Of a stretch of DNA of 64,000 nucleotides, positions 20,299 through 30,663 are shown piece by piece. Position 1 is the first letter of the stretch. Every line of letters begins with the position of its first letter. The DNA lies in the NCBI RefSeq assembly GCF_023617245.1, contig NZ_CP067396.1, positions 2,294,001 to 2,358,000 on the forward strand, read 5' to 3'. The notes under the pieces were generated by a model. That model did not search any database. It saw only the letters and a program-made list of their open reading frames with translations, and had not been told where the DNA came from. This DNA is from Lysobacter enzymogenes (GTDB lineage Bacteria > Pseudomonadota > Gammaproteobacteria > Xanthomonadales > Xanthomonadaceae). A program made the translations under genes and the position numbers.

Positions 20299-22362
20299 TC
20301 AGAAGATCGCCGACAGCGCCAGGTCGATCAGCTTGATCGCGGCGAACGGCAGCAGCACGCCGCCGAGGCCGTAGACCAGCATGTTCCGGCGCAGCAGCGC
20401 GACCGCGGTGGCCGGCTTGAAGCGCACGCCGGCCAGGGCCAGCGGGATCAGCGCGGGGATGATGATCGCGTTGAAGATCAGCGCCGCCAGCACCGCGTTG
20501 GTCGGGCTCGACAGGTGCATGACGTTGAGCGCGGCCATCTGCGGGATCGCGGCGGCGAACAGCGCCGGCAGGATCGCGAAGTACTTCGACACGTCGTTGG
20601 CCAGCGAGAACGTGGTCAGCGCGCCGCGAGTGATCAACTGTTGCTTGCCGACTTCGACCACCGCCAGCAGCTTGGCCGGATCCGAATCCAGGTCGACCAT
20701 GTTGCCGGCTTCCTTGGCGGCTTGCGTGCCGGAGTTCATCGCCAGGCCGACGTCGGCCTGGGCCAGCGCCGGGGCGTCGTTGGTGCCGTCGCCGACCATC
20801 GCCACCAGCCGGCCGCCGGCCTGCTCGGCGCGGATGCGCGCGAGCTTGTCCTCGGGCCGGGCTTCGGCGATGTAGTCGTCCACGCCGGCTTCGGCGGCGA
20901 TGGCGGCGGCGGTCAGCGGGTTGTCGCCGGTGATCATGACCGTGCGCACGCCCATCGCCCGCAGCCGCGCGAAGCGTTCCTTGACCCCGTGCTTGACCAC
21001 GTCCGACAGCTCGACCACGCCCAGCACGTAACGGCCTTCGGCCACCACCAGCGGCGTGGCGCCGCCGCGCGCGACCTGCTCGATGCGCGCGGCCAATTCC
21101 GCGGGCACGTCGCCGCCGAGCGAGCGCACGTGGTTGCCGATGGCGTCGCCCGCGCCCTTGCGGATCGAACGCGCGCCGCCTTCGTGGTCGTCGGGCAGAT
21201 CGACGCCGGACATGCGCGTCTGCGCGGTGAACTGCAGGTAGTCGGCGCGCTCGGGTTCGGCCACGGCGCTGTGCTGCTCGCGCGCCAGGCGCACGATCGA
21301 CTTGCCTTCCGGGGTCGGGTCGGCGAGCGAGGCGAGCAGGGCGGCGTCGCGCAGCTGCGAACGGTCGATGCCGGCGAGCGGATGGAACGCGGTGGCCTGG
21401 CGGTCGCCGTGGGTGATGGTGCCGGTCTTGTCGAGCAACAACACGTCGACGTCGCCGGCCACTTCCACCGCCTTGCCGGATTTCGCCAGCACGTTGGCCG
21501 ACAGCGCGCGGTTCATGCCGGCGATGCCGATCGCCGGCAGCAGGCCGCCGATGGTGGTCGGGATCAGGCAGACCAGCAGCGCGATCAGCAGCAGCGGGTC
21601 GAGCTTGGCGCCGACGAAACCGGCGAAGAACGGCAGGGTCGCGACCACGATCAAGAACGTCAGCGTCATCGCCGCCAGCAGCATGGTCAGCGCGATCTCG
21701 TTCGGGGTCTTCTGCCGGTTGGCGCCTTCCACCAGCGCGATCATGCGGTCGAGGAAGCTCTGGCCGGGCTCGGCGCTGACTTCGACCACGATCTCGTCGG
21801 ACAGCACCTTGGTGCCGCCGATCACGCCGGAACGGTCGGTGCCGGCCTCGCGCAGCACCGGCGCGGATTCGCCGGTGACCGCCGATTCGTTGATCGTGGC
21901 CAGGCCCTTGACGATTTCGCCGTCGGCCGGCACCAGTTCGCCGGCGGAGACGACGACCCGGTCGCCGGGCTGGAGCGTGGACGCGGCGACGCGGGTTTCG
22001 TTGCGGCCGAGCGTGTCGAGCTTGCGCGCCACCAGATCGCGGCGCGCCGCGCGCAGCGACGCCGCCTGGCCGCGGCCGCGCGCTTCCGCCACGGCTTCGG
22101 CGAAGTTGGCGAACAGCACGGTCACGAACAAGATCGCGGTGACCGCGGCGCCGAAGGCCACGTTGCCGGGGACGAAGATCGTGATCAGCGCCGACAGCGC
22201 GGTGCCGAGCAGGACCACGGCCATGATCGGGCTGCGGATCGCGTGGTGCGGAGCGAGCTTGACGAAGGATTCGCGGATCGCCGCGCGCAGGCCGGCGGCG
22301 TCGAGTCCGGCGACGGCGCCGCTGCGGCGCTGGGCGCCCGGATGTGCTTGGTTGTTGTTCAT
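20299..22362 (-). CDS. kdpB: K(+)-transporting P-type ATPase, KdpB subunit
   Basis: A 687-residue P-type ATPase that powers high-affinity potassium uptake. The phosphorylated Asp311 lies in LDKTGTIT. The actuator loop is TGESAPV, the nucleotide domain has KGAGDAI, and the hinge motif is MVGDGTNDAPALAQADVG. Membrane segments flank these, including the PTTIGGLL signature of KdpB. It starts 11 bases after kdpA and is clearly in the same operon. Confidence 0.97.
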   Translation of the reverse strand: MNNNQAHPGAQRRSGAVAGLDAAGLRAAIRESFVKLAPHHAIRSPIMAVVLLGTALSALITIFVPGNVAFGAAVTAILFVTVLFANFAEAVAEARGRGQAASLRAARRDLVARKLDTLGRNETRVAASTLQPGDRVVVSAGELVPADGEIVKGLATINESAVTGESAPVLREAGTDRSGVIGGTKVLSDEIVVEVSAEPGQSFLDRMIALVEGANRQKTPNEIALTMLLAAMTLTFLIVVATLPFFAGFVGAKLDPLLLIALLVCLIPTTIGGLLPAIGIAGMNRALSANVLAKSGKAVEVAGDVDVLLLDKTGTITHGDRQATAFHPLAGIDRSQLRDAALLASLADPTPEGKSIVRLAREQHSAVAEPERADYLQFTAQTRMSGVDLPDDHEGGARSIRKGAGDAIGNHVRSLGGDVPAELAARIEQVARGGATPLVVAEGRYVLGVVELSDVVKHGVKERFARLRAMGVRTVMITGDNPLTAAAIAAEAGVDDYIAEARPEDKLARIRAEQAGGRLVAMVGDGTNDAPALAQADVGLAMNSGTQAAKEAGNMVDLDSDPAKLLAVVEVGKQQLITRGALTTFSLANDVSKYFAILPALFAAAIPQMAALNVMHLSSPTNAVLAALIFNAIIIPALIPLALAGVRFKPATAVALLRRNMLVYGLGGVLLPFAAIKLIDLALSAIF

Positions 22363-22373
22363 AAGGCTTTACC

Positions 22374-24092
22374 TCACAGCGCCTTGGTCGCGAGCGTCAG
22401 GTGGTCGGCGATCGGGCCGAGCACCAACGCGGGCATGAATTGCAGGACGGTCAGGATCGCGATCACCGCGATCAGCGTGAGCGCGAAGGTCGGGGTTTCC
22501 GCGTGCAGGGTGCCGCCGCTTTCCGGCGCCACCCGCTTGCGCGCGAGCAGGCCGGCGACGGCCAGCGGCACGATCAGCGCGGGATAGCGGCCCAGCGCCA
22601 GCACCGCGGCGCAGCTCAGGTTCCACCAGTAGGTCGCGTCGCCGAGTCCTTCGAAGCCCGAACCGTTGTTGGCGAACGCCGAGGCGTACTCGTAGAACAC
22701 CTGGCCGATGCCGTGGAAGCCCGGATTCGAGTTGCCGGTGATCGAGGGCAGGGCCAGGGTGATCGCGCTGAAGCCCAGCACCACCAGCGGTTGCAGCAGG
22801 ATCAGCAGGGCCAGCAGGCGCACCTCGGGCGCTTCGATCTTGCGGCCGAACAGTTCCGGCGTGCGTCCGGTCATCAGCCCGGCGAGGAACACCGACAGCA
22901 GCAGATACACCAGGAACTGCTGCAGGCCGCAGCCGATGCCGCCCCAGATCGCGTTGATCAGCATGTTGACCATCGCCATGCCGCCGGTCAGCGGCGCCAG
23001 CGAGTCGTGCATGGCGTTGACCGAGCCGTTGCTGCTCTGCGTGGTCAGCGCCGACCACAGCGCCGAGTCGCTGGCGCCGAAGCGGGTTTCCTTGCCTTCC
23101 ATCAGCGCGGCGTCGGCGGTCGTGGCCGAATGCGCTTCCGACCACACCGACACGCCGGTGGAGACGGTGGACATCAGCAGCATGCTGCCGAACACCAGCG
23201 CGGTGAGTTTGCGCCGGCCGGTGAACGGGCCGACCATGAAGGTCACCGCGACCGGGATCAGGATCAGCGCCAGGGTTTCCAGCAGGTTCGACAACGGGGT
23301 CGGGTTCTCCAGCGCCACCGTGCTGTTGGGGCCGTACCAGCCGCCGCCGTTGGTGCCGAGCTGTTTGGCGGCGACCATGGCGGCGACAGGCCCGACCGGA
23401 ATCTTCTGCTGTTTCAGCTCGGCGCTTTGGTCGAGCGGCGCAACGGTCGCGCCGCTTTGCAGCGTCGACGGCACGCCCTGCCAGGTCAGCAACGCCGCCC
23501 ACAGCAGGCACAGCGGCAGCATGAAGCGCAGCGTGGCGCGGGTGACGTCGACCCAGTAGTTGCCGAGGTCGCGGGTTTCGCCTTCGCGCGCCGCGGCGCC
23601 GGGGTTGGCCATCGCCTGGCGGCCGCCGAACAGGCCGCGCAGGGTCGCCACGACGATGCCCAGGCCCATCATCGGCGTCGCCACCTGCAGGCCGACGATG
23701 CCGACCATCTGCGAGAGATAGCTCAGCTGCGCTTGCCCGGAGTAGTGCTGCTGGTTGGTGTTGGTGAGGAACGACACCATGGTGTGCAGCGCGGTGTCCC
23801 AGCGCATGTTGGGCGCGGCGTCGGGGTTCAGCGGCAACCAGGCTTGGGTCATGAACAACACCCAGACCAAGACCGCGAGTACGGCGTTGCTGAGCGCGAA
23901 CGCCAGCGCATAACCGCGCCAGCTCATGCCGCGCGACGGATCGGTGCCGAGCGCGCGATAGATCGCGCGTTCCAGCGGCAGAAACAGCGGGTCCAGGCGC
24001 GAGCGGTCGCCGCGCATGACCCGGGCCAGGTAGTGGCCCAGCGGCCAGCCCAGGCCGATGGCGAGCGCGAAGACGAGGAAGATTTCGATCAT
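22374..24092 (-). CDS. kdpA: K(+)-transporting ATPase subunit KdpA
   Basis: A 572-residue channel-like subunit with about ten membrane segments that selects and conducts potassium. Visible signatures are SFLTNTNQQHYSG, TNGGGWYGPNS, MGKET-like LMEGKETRFG, and FAYASAFANNGSGF-like EYASAFANNGSGFEGL, corresponding to the four selectivity loops. The ATG at 24092 starts at the first membrane segment (IEIFLVFALAIGLG). An ATG ten codons earlier (24122) is also possible; neither has a strong ribosome site. Confidence 0.95.
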   Translation of the reverse strand: MIEIFLVFALAIGLGWPLGHYLARVMRGDRSRLDPLFLPLERAIYRALGTDPSRGMSWRGYALAFALSNAVLAVLVWVLFMTQAWLPLNPDAAPNMRWDTALHTMVSFLTNTNQQHYSGQAQLSYLSQMVGIVGLQVATPMMGLGIVVATLRGLFGGRQAMANPGAAAREGETRDLGNYWVDVTRATLRFMLPLCLLWAALLTWQGVPSTLQSGATVAPLDQSAELKQQKIPVGPVAAMVAAKQLGTNGGGWYGPNSTVALENPTPLSNLLETLALILIPVAVTFMVGPFTGRRKLTALVFGSMLLMSTVSTGVSVWSEAHSATTADAALMEGKETRFGASDSALWSALTTQSSNGSVNAMHDSLAPLTGGMAMVNMLINAIWGGIGCGLQQFLVYLLLSVFLAGLMTGRTPELFGRKIEAPEVRLLALLILLQPLVVLGFSAITLALPSITGNSNPGFHGIGQVFYEYASAFANNGSGFEGLGDATYWWNLSCAAVLALGRYPALIVPLAVAGLLARKRVAPESGGTLHAETPTFALTLIAVIAILTVLQFMPALVLGPIADHLTLATKAL

Positions 24093-24221
24093 GACGAACA
24101 CCGGACGGTGGTGGGGCCGCATCCGCGCATCCGGCGCGGCGACGGCCTCGCGCGCGACGGCTCAGTCGCCGCCGCGCGCAGGAAAGTGGAACCGCGGCGC
24201 GTCCCGTGCCGCGGGCGCGCC

Positions 24222-24314
24222 TCAGAAATCCTCGGGGCGCAGCACGACGTAGAGCAGGTACGCGGCGGCCACCAGGACCGAGATCGCGCACAGCATCGAG
24301 AGCCAGCCGGGCAT
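24222..24314 (-). CDS. kdpF: KdpF-type small membrane subunit
   Basis: A 30-residue single-span peptide: a short polar start, a hydrophobic core (MLCAISVLVAAAYLLYVVL) and the RPEDF tail typical of KdpF. An AGGAGA ribosome site lies 8 bases before the ATG. In E. coli KdpF is a lipid-like stabiliser of the KdpABC complex. It heads the kdp structural genes, 130 bases upstream of kdpA. Confidence 0.85.
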   Translation of the reverse strand: MPGWLSMLCAISVLVAAAYLLYVVLRPEDF

Positions 24315-24328
24315 GGTCGTATCTCCTG

Positions 24329-25075
24329 TCAGAAGGACGCCTGGAGGGCCGCTTCGATGCGCGAGCCGGCCAGGGAATCGCCGAAGATCCGCTCGGCGTC
24401 GCGGTCGGTGCCGTGCGCGGTCAGGCGCAGCTCGAACGGCGACTGGAACGCCCAGATCGCGCTGAGCTGGCCGTGGCTGTAGCTGCGGCCGTAGACGTCG
24501 TCGAGAAAGTAATGGCCGACCGCGGCTTCGAAGCGCAGCGCGTCGCTGACCGGGAAGCGCGCGCCGACTTGCGAGTAGATTCCGCGGTCCTGGCTGCCGA
24601 GCGCTTCGTTGGAATACGCCAGCGACAGCCAGTAGTTGTCGCGGTAAGTGACCGTGCCGTTGAGCTCGGTCCAGTTCAGATCGACCGTGGTGGACGGATA
24701 GCGGTAATGCAGGACGTTGAGGTCCAGCGCCCAGTCCGGCGCGATCTTGCCGGCCCAGCCGACGGTGAAGTCGAGTTCGCTGCTGGCGTGGGTGTCCGGC
24801 GCGAACTCGACGCCCGAGCCCCAGGCCGAGGCGTAGAAGCCGCTGCGATGGGCGGCCTTGACCCCGACCTGCGCGGTCGGGTCGCCCTGGGTCTGCGAGC
24901 TGCCGCGCCAGACGTAGTCGCTGGTGAGCGCGGCCGAGCCGCTGAGGGTGAAGGCGGGCGCCTGCTCGGCCCGCGCATCCGCGCCCAGCGCGAGCAGGCC
25001 GAGGCCGGCGCAGGCGGCCAGCAGCAACGGCGCGGCGGCTTCGCGGCGGCGGAACAGGTGATGCGACGACGACAT
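24329..25075 (-). CDS. TorF-type putative porin
   Basis: A 248-residue exported protein. A signal peptide (~1-36, ending ADARAEQ) precedes a beta-rich body with alternating aromatic residues and a C-terminal phenylalanine, as in outer-membrane barrels. LSGSAALTSDYVWRGSSQTQG is the signature of the TorF/TIGR02001 family. It ends 14 bases before kdpF on the same strand and very likely is the first gene of the kdp transcript. It may therefore supply outer-membrane passage for cations when potassium is scarce; that role is inferred from position. Confidence 0.85.
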   Translation of the reverse strand: MSSSHHLFRRREAAAPLLLAACAGLGLLALGADARAEQAPAFTLSGSAALTSDYVWRGSSQTQGDPTAQVGVKAAHRSGFYASAWGSGVEFAPDTHASSELDFTVGWAGKIAPDWALDLNVLHYRYPSTTVDLNWTELNGTVTYRDNYWLSLAYSNEALGSQDRGIYSQVGARFPVSDALRFEAAVGHYFLDDVYGRSYSHGQLSAIWAFQSPFELRLTAHGTDRDAERIFGDSLAGSRIEAALQASF

Positions 25076-25222
25076 GGAAGTATCCGGAAAGAAGCGAACG
25101 AGGCCGGTTCGGCCACGTGTTCATTCTCGGAAGGGCGGGCGTAAAGCCGCTATTTCGCGATCGGCGTCGCCGCGTAAATTCGGCGTAAAAGATCGCGCTG
25201 GCGGCGTAAATGCGGGCGCCCC

Positions 25223-25309
25223 CGTAAGAGCGGCGCGAGCCGCGACCGCGGGGCGGCCGGTTGCGTCGTATGTGCGGTTTCGCGGTCGCGGCGCGCGCCG
25301 CTCCTACAG
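25223..25309. repeat. Paired GTAG-family palindromes
   Basis: A direct copy (GTAAGAGCGGCGCGAGCCGC...) at 25223 faces an inverted copy ending CGCCGCTCCTACAG at 25309. The pair lies between the kdp promoter region and the stop of the next minus-strand gene. Confidence 0.8.
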
Positions 25310-25313
25310 GGGG

Positions 25314-26163
25314 CTAGCGCAGCAATGCGGCGACTACCGCATCCGGTTGCTTCATCCAGGCGAAATGATCGGCGCGAACGCCGAGCTCGCGCGCACCCAG
25401 TTCGACGGCTTCGACCCGCGCCAGCGGCAACTTGCCGAGCAGGAAATCCTGCGACGCCCGCGGCACCAGCCAATCCTCGACCATGCGCACCGCGCGCGCG
25501 TCCACGCGCACCTGCGCCATGCCGGCTTCGATGTCGGCTTCGATCCCGCGCGCCGCGTACGTGCCGCTCAGCGCGGTGCGGCCCCAGTCGCGGATCAGGC
25601 TGCGCGCCTCGGTGCCGCCGAAGCCGATGCGGCGGCCGGGCAGGGTGCCGTTGACCTGCGCCAGCCACGGCAGGAAGCGGTAGATCAGCGGCATCGCCAG
25701 GCGGCTCGGCAGCGGCCAGGTCGGCCAATACGGCGCGCCGCTGGCGGCCAGCCACAGCGATGTGGGCATCAGAGGGTCGCCGGCCAGCGCGGCCAGGCCC
25801 AGGCGCATGCACGCCATCTGCCCGCCGAGGCTGTGGCCGCCGACGATGCGGGGCACGCCCGGCAGCGCGGCGGCGGCTTCGGCGTCGCTGAGCGGCAGGT
25901 CGTCGAGCAACAGTTCGCGGTAGCCCCAATCGCAGGCGCGGCTGGCGCGCAGGCTGCTGCCGCCGTTGCCGCGCCACTCGTGCACGAACACCGCCACGCC
26001 GCGCGCGGCCAGCGCGTGCGCGAAGGGCTGGTAGTGGCGCGCGGCCACGCCCAGCGCCGGCAGCCACAGCAGGCTGGCGCTGGGCCGCGCCGGCAGCGCG
26101 CACAGCAGCGACCAGCGATGGCCGTCGGCGCCGGTCAGCGCGCGCGGCTCGATCCGCGCCGGC

Positions 26164-26171
<8 letters not shown>
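25314..26171 (-). CDS. Alpha/beta hydrolase
   Basis: A 285-residue protein with an alpha/beta-hydrolase core: oxyanion region LLWLPALGVAARHY, nucleophile elbow GHSLGG, and a likely catalytic His in RADHFAWMKQPDAV near the C-terminus. No signal peptide or membrane anchor is seen. Its start overlaps the thiD stop by eight bases, so it is translated together with thiD, yet no thiamine-related role is known for it. Substrate unknown. Confidence 0.85.
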
Positions 26172-26988
<817 letters not shown>

Positions 26989-27004
26989 GGCGCAAGCGTA
27001 GCGA

Positions 27005-27037
27005 AAAGCGCCCGGCGCGGCAGCGCCGATCCGGGCG
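27005..27037 (-). terminator. Possible terminator before thiD
   Basis: CGCCCGG/CCGGGCG with an inner GGCGC/GCGCC stem, followed on the minus strand by a short CTTTTC tract. It would end the transcript of the membrane protein gene at 27073. Confidence 0.35.
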
Positions 27038-27072
27038 TCATCGCGGCGCGGCGGCCCCGTGTCGAATCCGGG

Positions 27073-27753
27073 TCAGGCCGGCGCGGCGATCGCGCGTCGA
27101 GCGAACCACAGGCGGCGGCCGACGAACCACGCCAACAGCAACCCCGCGAGCAGCAACAGCGGGTCCAGCAGCAGACACAGCAGGCGGCCGAACCAGGCCC
27201 ACTCGGTCTGCCAACTGCTGCTGGCCTTGGGCCGCAGGCCGACGTTGATCAGGGTCGTCACGCCGGCCAGTTCCGGCACCGGCCGGGTCGCCTGGACCCG
27301 CAGCCGGTACCAGCCCGGCTTGGCGGCGAAGCTGGCGGCTTCGCGCCAGAACATGTCGCTGTTCCAGGCATCCAGGCCCTCGGTCCGCGGTTCGCCCTGA
27401 GCGACGACACGGCCGCTGTCGGCCTCGCTGAGCGACCAGCGCAGCGGCACCACCACGCCTTCGGAGACCGGCGGGCCGCCGCGAGGCACCGGTTCGGCGA
27501 GCAGGTCGCGCAGTCGCTCGCGGCCGTCGGGCGGGATCAGGAACACCAGCTGCATGCGGTAGGAGTCGCGCACGCGCAGGCGGATGCGCGCATCCAGCGC
27601 GCCGCCGCTGGCGACGGCGATCGGCGCGTCGTCCAGCGGCTCGCCCTGCACCTCGTCGGCCCACAACTCGAAGCCGATCCGCGCCAGCAGGGCGAGCGCG
27701 AATACCGCCAGGGCGATGCGCAGCCCGCGCGACAACGTCCTTGTCGACCCCAT
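27073..27753 (-). CDS. Hypothetical membrane protein
   Basis: A 226-residue protein that I cannot place. An N-terminal hydrophobic segment (about 11-30) could be a signal anchor. A soluble middle of about 150 residues, beta-rich with many Arg/Glu, follows and is likely periplasmic. A second membrane span at ~195-213 (LLLDPLLLLAGLLLAWFVG) leaves a short basic tail. It begins three bases after the phoH stop on the same strand, so it is co-transcribed with phoH. Confidence 0.7.
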   Translation of the reverse strand: MGSTRTLSRGLRIALAVFALALLARIGFELWADEVQGEPLDDAPIAVASGGALDARIRLRVRDSYRMQLVFLIPPDGRERLRDLLAEPVPRGGPPVSEGVVVPLRWSLSEADSGRVVAQGEPRTEGLDAWNSDMFWREAASFAAKPGWYRLRVQATRPVPELAGVTTLINVGLRPKASSSWQTEWAWFGRLLCLLLDPLLLLAGLLLAWFVGRRLWFARRAIAAPA

Positions 27754-27756
27754 CGG

Positions 27757-29154
27757 CTACAGCACTTCCGAGGCGTAATCGGCCAGGCGCGAGCGCTCGC
27801 CGCGGCGCAGGGTCACGTGCGCGCTGTGCGCCCAGCCCTTGAAGCGGTCGACCGCGTAGGTCAGGCCCGAGGTGGTCTCGGTCAGATACGGCGTATCGAT
27901 CTGCTCGACGTTGCCGAGGCAGACGATCTTGGTGCCCGGGCCGGCGCGGGTGATCAGCGTCTTCATCTGCTTCGGGGTCAGGTTCTGCGCCTCGTCGAGG
28001 ATCAGCCAGCGGCTGAGGAAGGTGCGCCCGCGCATGAAGTTCATCGAGCGGATCTTGATCCTTGAGGCGAGCAGGTCGTTGGTCGCCGCGCGGCCCCAGG
28101 CGCCGCCGTCCTGGTTGTGGGTCAGCACTTCCAGGTTGTCGGTCAGCGCGCCCATCCACGGGGTCATCTTTTCTTCCTCGGTGCCGGGCAGGAAGCCGAT
28201 GTCCTCGCCGACGCTGACCGTGGCGCGGGTCATGATGATCTCGCGGTAGCGCTGCTGGTCCATCGTCTGCGCCAGGCCCGCGGCCAGCGCCAGCAGGGTC
28301 TTGCCGGTGCCGGCGGTGCCGAGCAGGGTGACGAAGTCGATCTCCGGGTCCATCAGCGCGTTGAGCGCGAAGTTCTGCTCGCGGTTGCGCGCGGCGATGC
28401 CCCACACCGAATGCTGGTGATGGCGGAAGTCGTCGACGATCTGCAGGGTCACGCGCTCTTCGCCGACCTTGGTCACCTTGAGCTCGGACTCGTCGTCGCC
28501 GGGCAGGTACAGGAACTGGTTGGGATACCAGTCGTCGTTGTCGGTGCGGCCGATCTCGTAGAAGGTGCGGCCTTTCTCGGTCCAGGACTTGAGGTCCTTG
28601 CCGTGGCGCTGCCAGAAATCCTCCGGCAGCGCGGTGGCGCCGGTGTAGAGCAGGCTGAAATCGTCGAGCGCGCGGTCGTTCTCGTAGTCTTCCGACACGA
28701 TCCCGGCGATCGACGCCTTGATCCGCAGGTTGATGTCCTTGGACACCAGCACCACCGGCGCGCCGGGGTCGCTCTCCTTGAGCGCGAGCACCGCGCCGAG
28801 GATGTGGTTGTCCGGGATCACCGTGCCGAAGCGCTTGCCGGCATCGAAAGAATCGGTCTGGAAACGCAGCTTGCCGATGCTCTGCGCGCCGCGCAGCTGC
28901 AGGCCCTGCGGGCGCACCAGCGAGATGCCGCTGGAAATCTTGTCGGTGCCCTCGGCCTCGATCAGCTCGTTGAGGAAACGGCTGACCTGGCGCGCGTTGC
29001 GGCTGGCTTCGGAGGTGCCTTTCTTGCCGTTGTCGAGCTCTTCGATGACCTGCATCGGCAGGTAGACGTCGTGCTCCTCGAATTTGAACAGCGCGGTGGG
29101 ATCGTGCATCAGCACGTTGGTATCCAGCACGTAGATGCGCTTGCTTCGTGTCAT
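27757..29154 (-). CDS. PhoH family protein with PIN domain
   Basis: A 465-residue PIN-PhoH fusion (PhoH2 type). The PIN nuclease-like domain begins with VLDTNVLMHD at residues 9-18. The PhoH ATPase domain has Walker A GTAGTGKT at 279-286 and Walker B LILDEAQNLTPKQ. Characterised relatives act as ATP-dependent RNA helicase/ribonucleases, mostly studied in mycobacteria. The ATG at 29154 is chosen because MTRSKRIYVLDTN is the family start; an upstream in-frame ATG adds a Pro/Arg-rich, non-conserved stretch. Confidence 0.92.
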   Translation of the reverse strand: MTRSKRIYVLDTNVLMHDPTALFKFEEHDVYLPMQVIEELDNGKKGTSEASRNARQVSRFLNELIEAEGTDKISSGISLVRPQGLQLRGAQSIGKLRFQTDSFDAGKRFGTVIPDNHILGAVLALKESDPGAPVVLVSKDINLRIKASIAGIVSEDYENDRALDDFSLLYTGATALPEDFWQRHGKDLKSWTEKGRTFYEIGRTDNDDWYPNQFLYLPGDDESELKVTKVGEERVTLQIVDDFRHHQHSVWGIAARNREQNFALNALMDPEIDFVTLLGTAGTGKTLLALAAGLAQTMDQQRYREIIMTRATVSVGEDIGFLPGTEEEKMTPWMGALTDNLEVLTHNQDGGAWGRAATNDLLASRIKIRSMNFMRGRTFLSRWLILDEAQNLTPKQMKTLITRAGPGTKIVCLGNVEQIDTPYLTETTSGLTYAVDRFKGWAHSAHVTLRRGERSRLADYASEVL

Positions 29155-29307
29155 CGACAACTCCGCGGGAGAGTGGCGTGGCGGCACGCCGGGGGACAGG
29201 AACTCGGAAGACTGCGGGCCGGCGCGCGGGCGCGCGGGCACGCGGGCACGGCAGCGCCGCCATGGCCCGCGGGGCGGGACGGCGGCGCGTCGGGGAAAGG
29301 GGCGGCC

Positions 29308-29793
29308 TCACTGGGCGGCGTGGTCCTTGAGCGCGGCGAGTACGGCTTCGGCATGCCCGGCGACTTTCACCGGACGCCATGACTGCACGATGACGCCTTT
29401 CGGGTCGATCAGGAAGGTGCTGCGCTCCACGCCCATGTACTTGCGGCCGTACAGCGATTTTTCCTTGATCACGCCGAAAGCGTTGCACAAGGTTTCGTCC
29501 TTGTCGCTGATCAGGTCGAACTTGAAGCCCTGCTTGGCGCAGAAGTTCTGGTGCGACTTGACCGAGTCGCGCGACACGCCCAGCACGGTGGCGCCGAGTT
29601 TCTTGAACTTGGCCAGGTGGGCGTTGAAGTCGAGCCCCTCGGTGGTGCAGCCGGGCGTGCTGTCCTTCGGGTAGAAGTACAGCACCAGCCAGCCGCCGGC
29701 GTAGTCCTTGAGCTTGACCGTTTCGCCGCTGGACAGGGCCAGGTCGTAGTGGGGGGCTTTGCCGCCGTAGGCGCGATCGCCGGTGTCGAGCAT
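29308..29793 (-). CDS. bcp: Thioredoxin-dependent thiol peroxidase (Bcp)
   Basis: A 161-residue peroxiredoxin that reduces hydrogen and lipid peroxides. The peroxidatic Cys49 lies in FYPKDSTPGCTTEG. A second Cys85 (HQNFC) matches the resolving cysteine position reported for Xanthomonas Bcp. C-terminal RSTFLIDPKGVI is also conserved. gcvR lies immediately upstream on the same strand, 16 bases away. Confidence 0.95.
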   Translation of the reverse strand: MLDTGDRAYGGKAPHYDLALSSGETVKLKDYAGGWLVLYFYPKDSTPGCTTEGLDFNAHLAKFKKLGATVLGVSRDSVKSHQNFCAKQGFKFDLISDKDETLCNAFGVIKEKSLYGRKYMGVERSTFLIDPKGVIVQSWRPVKVAGHAEAVLAALKDHAAQ

Positions 29794-29809
29794 GATTGGA
29801 GACTACCCG

Positions 29810-30370
29810 TCAGAACTTCATCGGATCCATGATGGCGTCCAGGTTCAAGTGGTCGCAGAACTCGAGGAAATCGTCGCGCAGCGCGGCGATGTGCATGCTC
29901 GAAGGCACGCCGATCGTGATCTGGGCCGAGAACATGTCCGCCCCGGTCTGCATCGCGCGGTACCGCGAGCAGTGCAGGCTTTCGATGGTGATGCCCTGGC
30001 GGTCGAAGAAGTCGGCCAGCTGGAACAGGATGCCGGGCTTGTCCGCGGCGACGACTTCGACGATGTAGGGCAGCAGGTTGGACTGCACCTGCTTGGCGCC
30101 GGTGCGGTACCACACCAGCTTGAGGCCTTCCTCGCGCTCCAGCCGGGCCATCATGGCTTCGAGCTTGGCGACCGAATCCCACGAGCCCTGGGCCAGCGCG
30201 GTCACCGACACGTCGCGGCCGACCGTGGCCAGGCGCGCGTCGACGAGATTGCAGCCCGAGTCGGCGATGCGGCGGGTCACCGACAGCAGCGGCGACTCCG
30301 GATGCGTCGTATAGGCGTTGATCAGGAGGTGGTTATCGTTCGGCGACGGCCGGGAAGCGGAATCGGTCAA
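29810..30370 (-). CDS. gcvR: Glycine cleavage system transcriptional repressor GcvR-like, TTG start
   Basis: A 186-residue protein with two ACT domains: NHLLINAYTTHPESPLLSVTRRIADSGCNL in the first and YIVEVVAADKPGILFQLADFFDRQGI in the second. In E. coli GcvR binds glycine and restrains the activator GcvA. The conserved-looking chain begins at LTDSASRPSPNDNHLL, whose first codon is TTG (30368-30370); ATGs further out (30451, 30511) would add GC-driven, unlike-family sequence. It is followed closely by bcp. Confidence 0.85.
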   Translation of the reverse strand: MTDSASRPSPNDNHLLINAYTTHPESPLLSVTRRIADSGCNLVDARLATVGRDVSVTALAQGSWDSVAKLEAMMARLEREEGLKLVWYRTGAKQVQSNLLPYIVEVVAADKPGILFQLADFFDRQGITIESLHCSRYRAMQTGADMFSAQITIGVPSSMHIAALRDDFLEFCDHLNLDAIMDPMKF

Positions 30371-30663
30371 GGCGGCGCCTGCAAGGGGAGCGGATGTCGG
30401 CTCGGAGAATGAACGGCGGCCCGGGCGCGGGCCGCGACTGCAGGTCAGCATACTTGCCCGCGCTTTCGCGCCGCAAGTAACATCGCCCGGTGTATGGCCG
30501 TCCGTGGGCATGGTTTCGTGTCCGCAGGCCCGGTTCCGGTCGCTTGCGGCCGCGCCCGCTCGGCCGACCGCCGCCGCGGCCCGCGGCGGTGGCGCCCGGA
30601 CCGTCCCGCCCGTCCCCGGCGACCGCCCCGCGGCCGCTCCCCAACGCTCAAACAGGTTCCAAC
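30371..30663. other. Divergent promoter region of gcvR and dapA
   Basis: A GC-rich gap of 293 bases with no convincing gene. Both flanking genes appear to use TTG start codons. A CAGG purine motif precedes dapA. Confidence 0.4.

Noticed and set aside
26989..27072. TPP riboswitch before thiD
   Set aside because: The 84-base gap lacks the conserved CTGAGA and related TPP-box motifs; only a GC-rich hairpin is seen.
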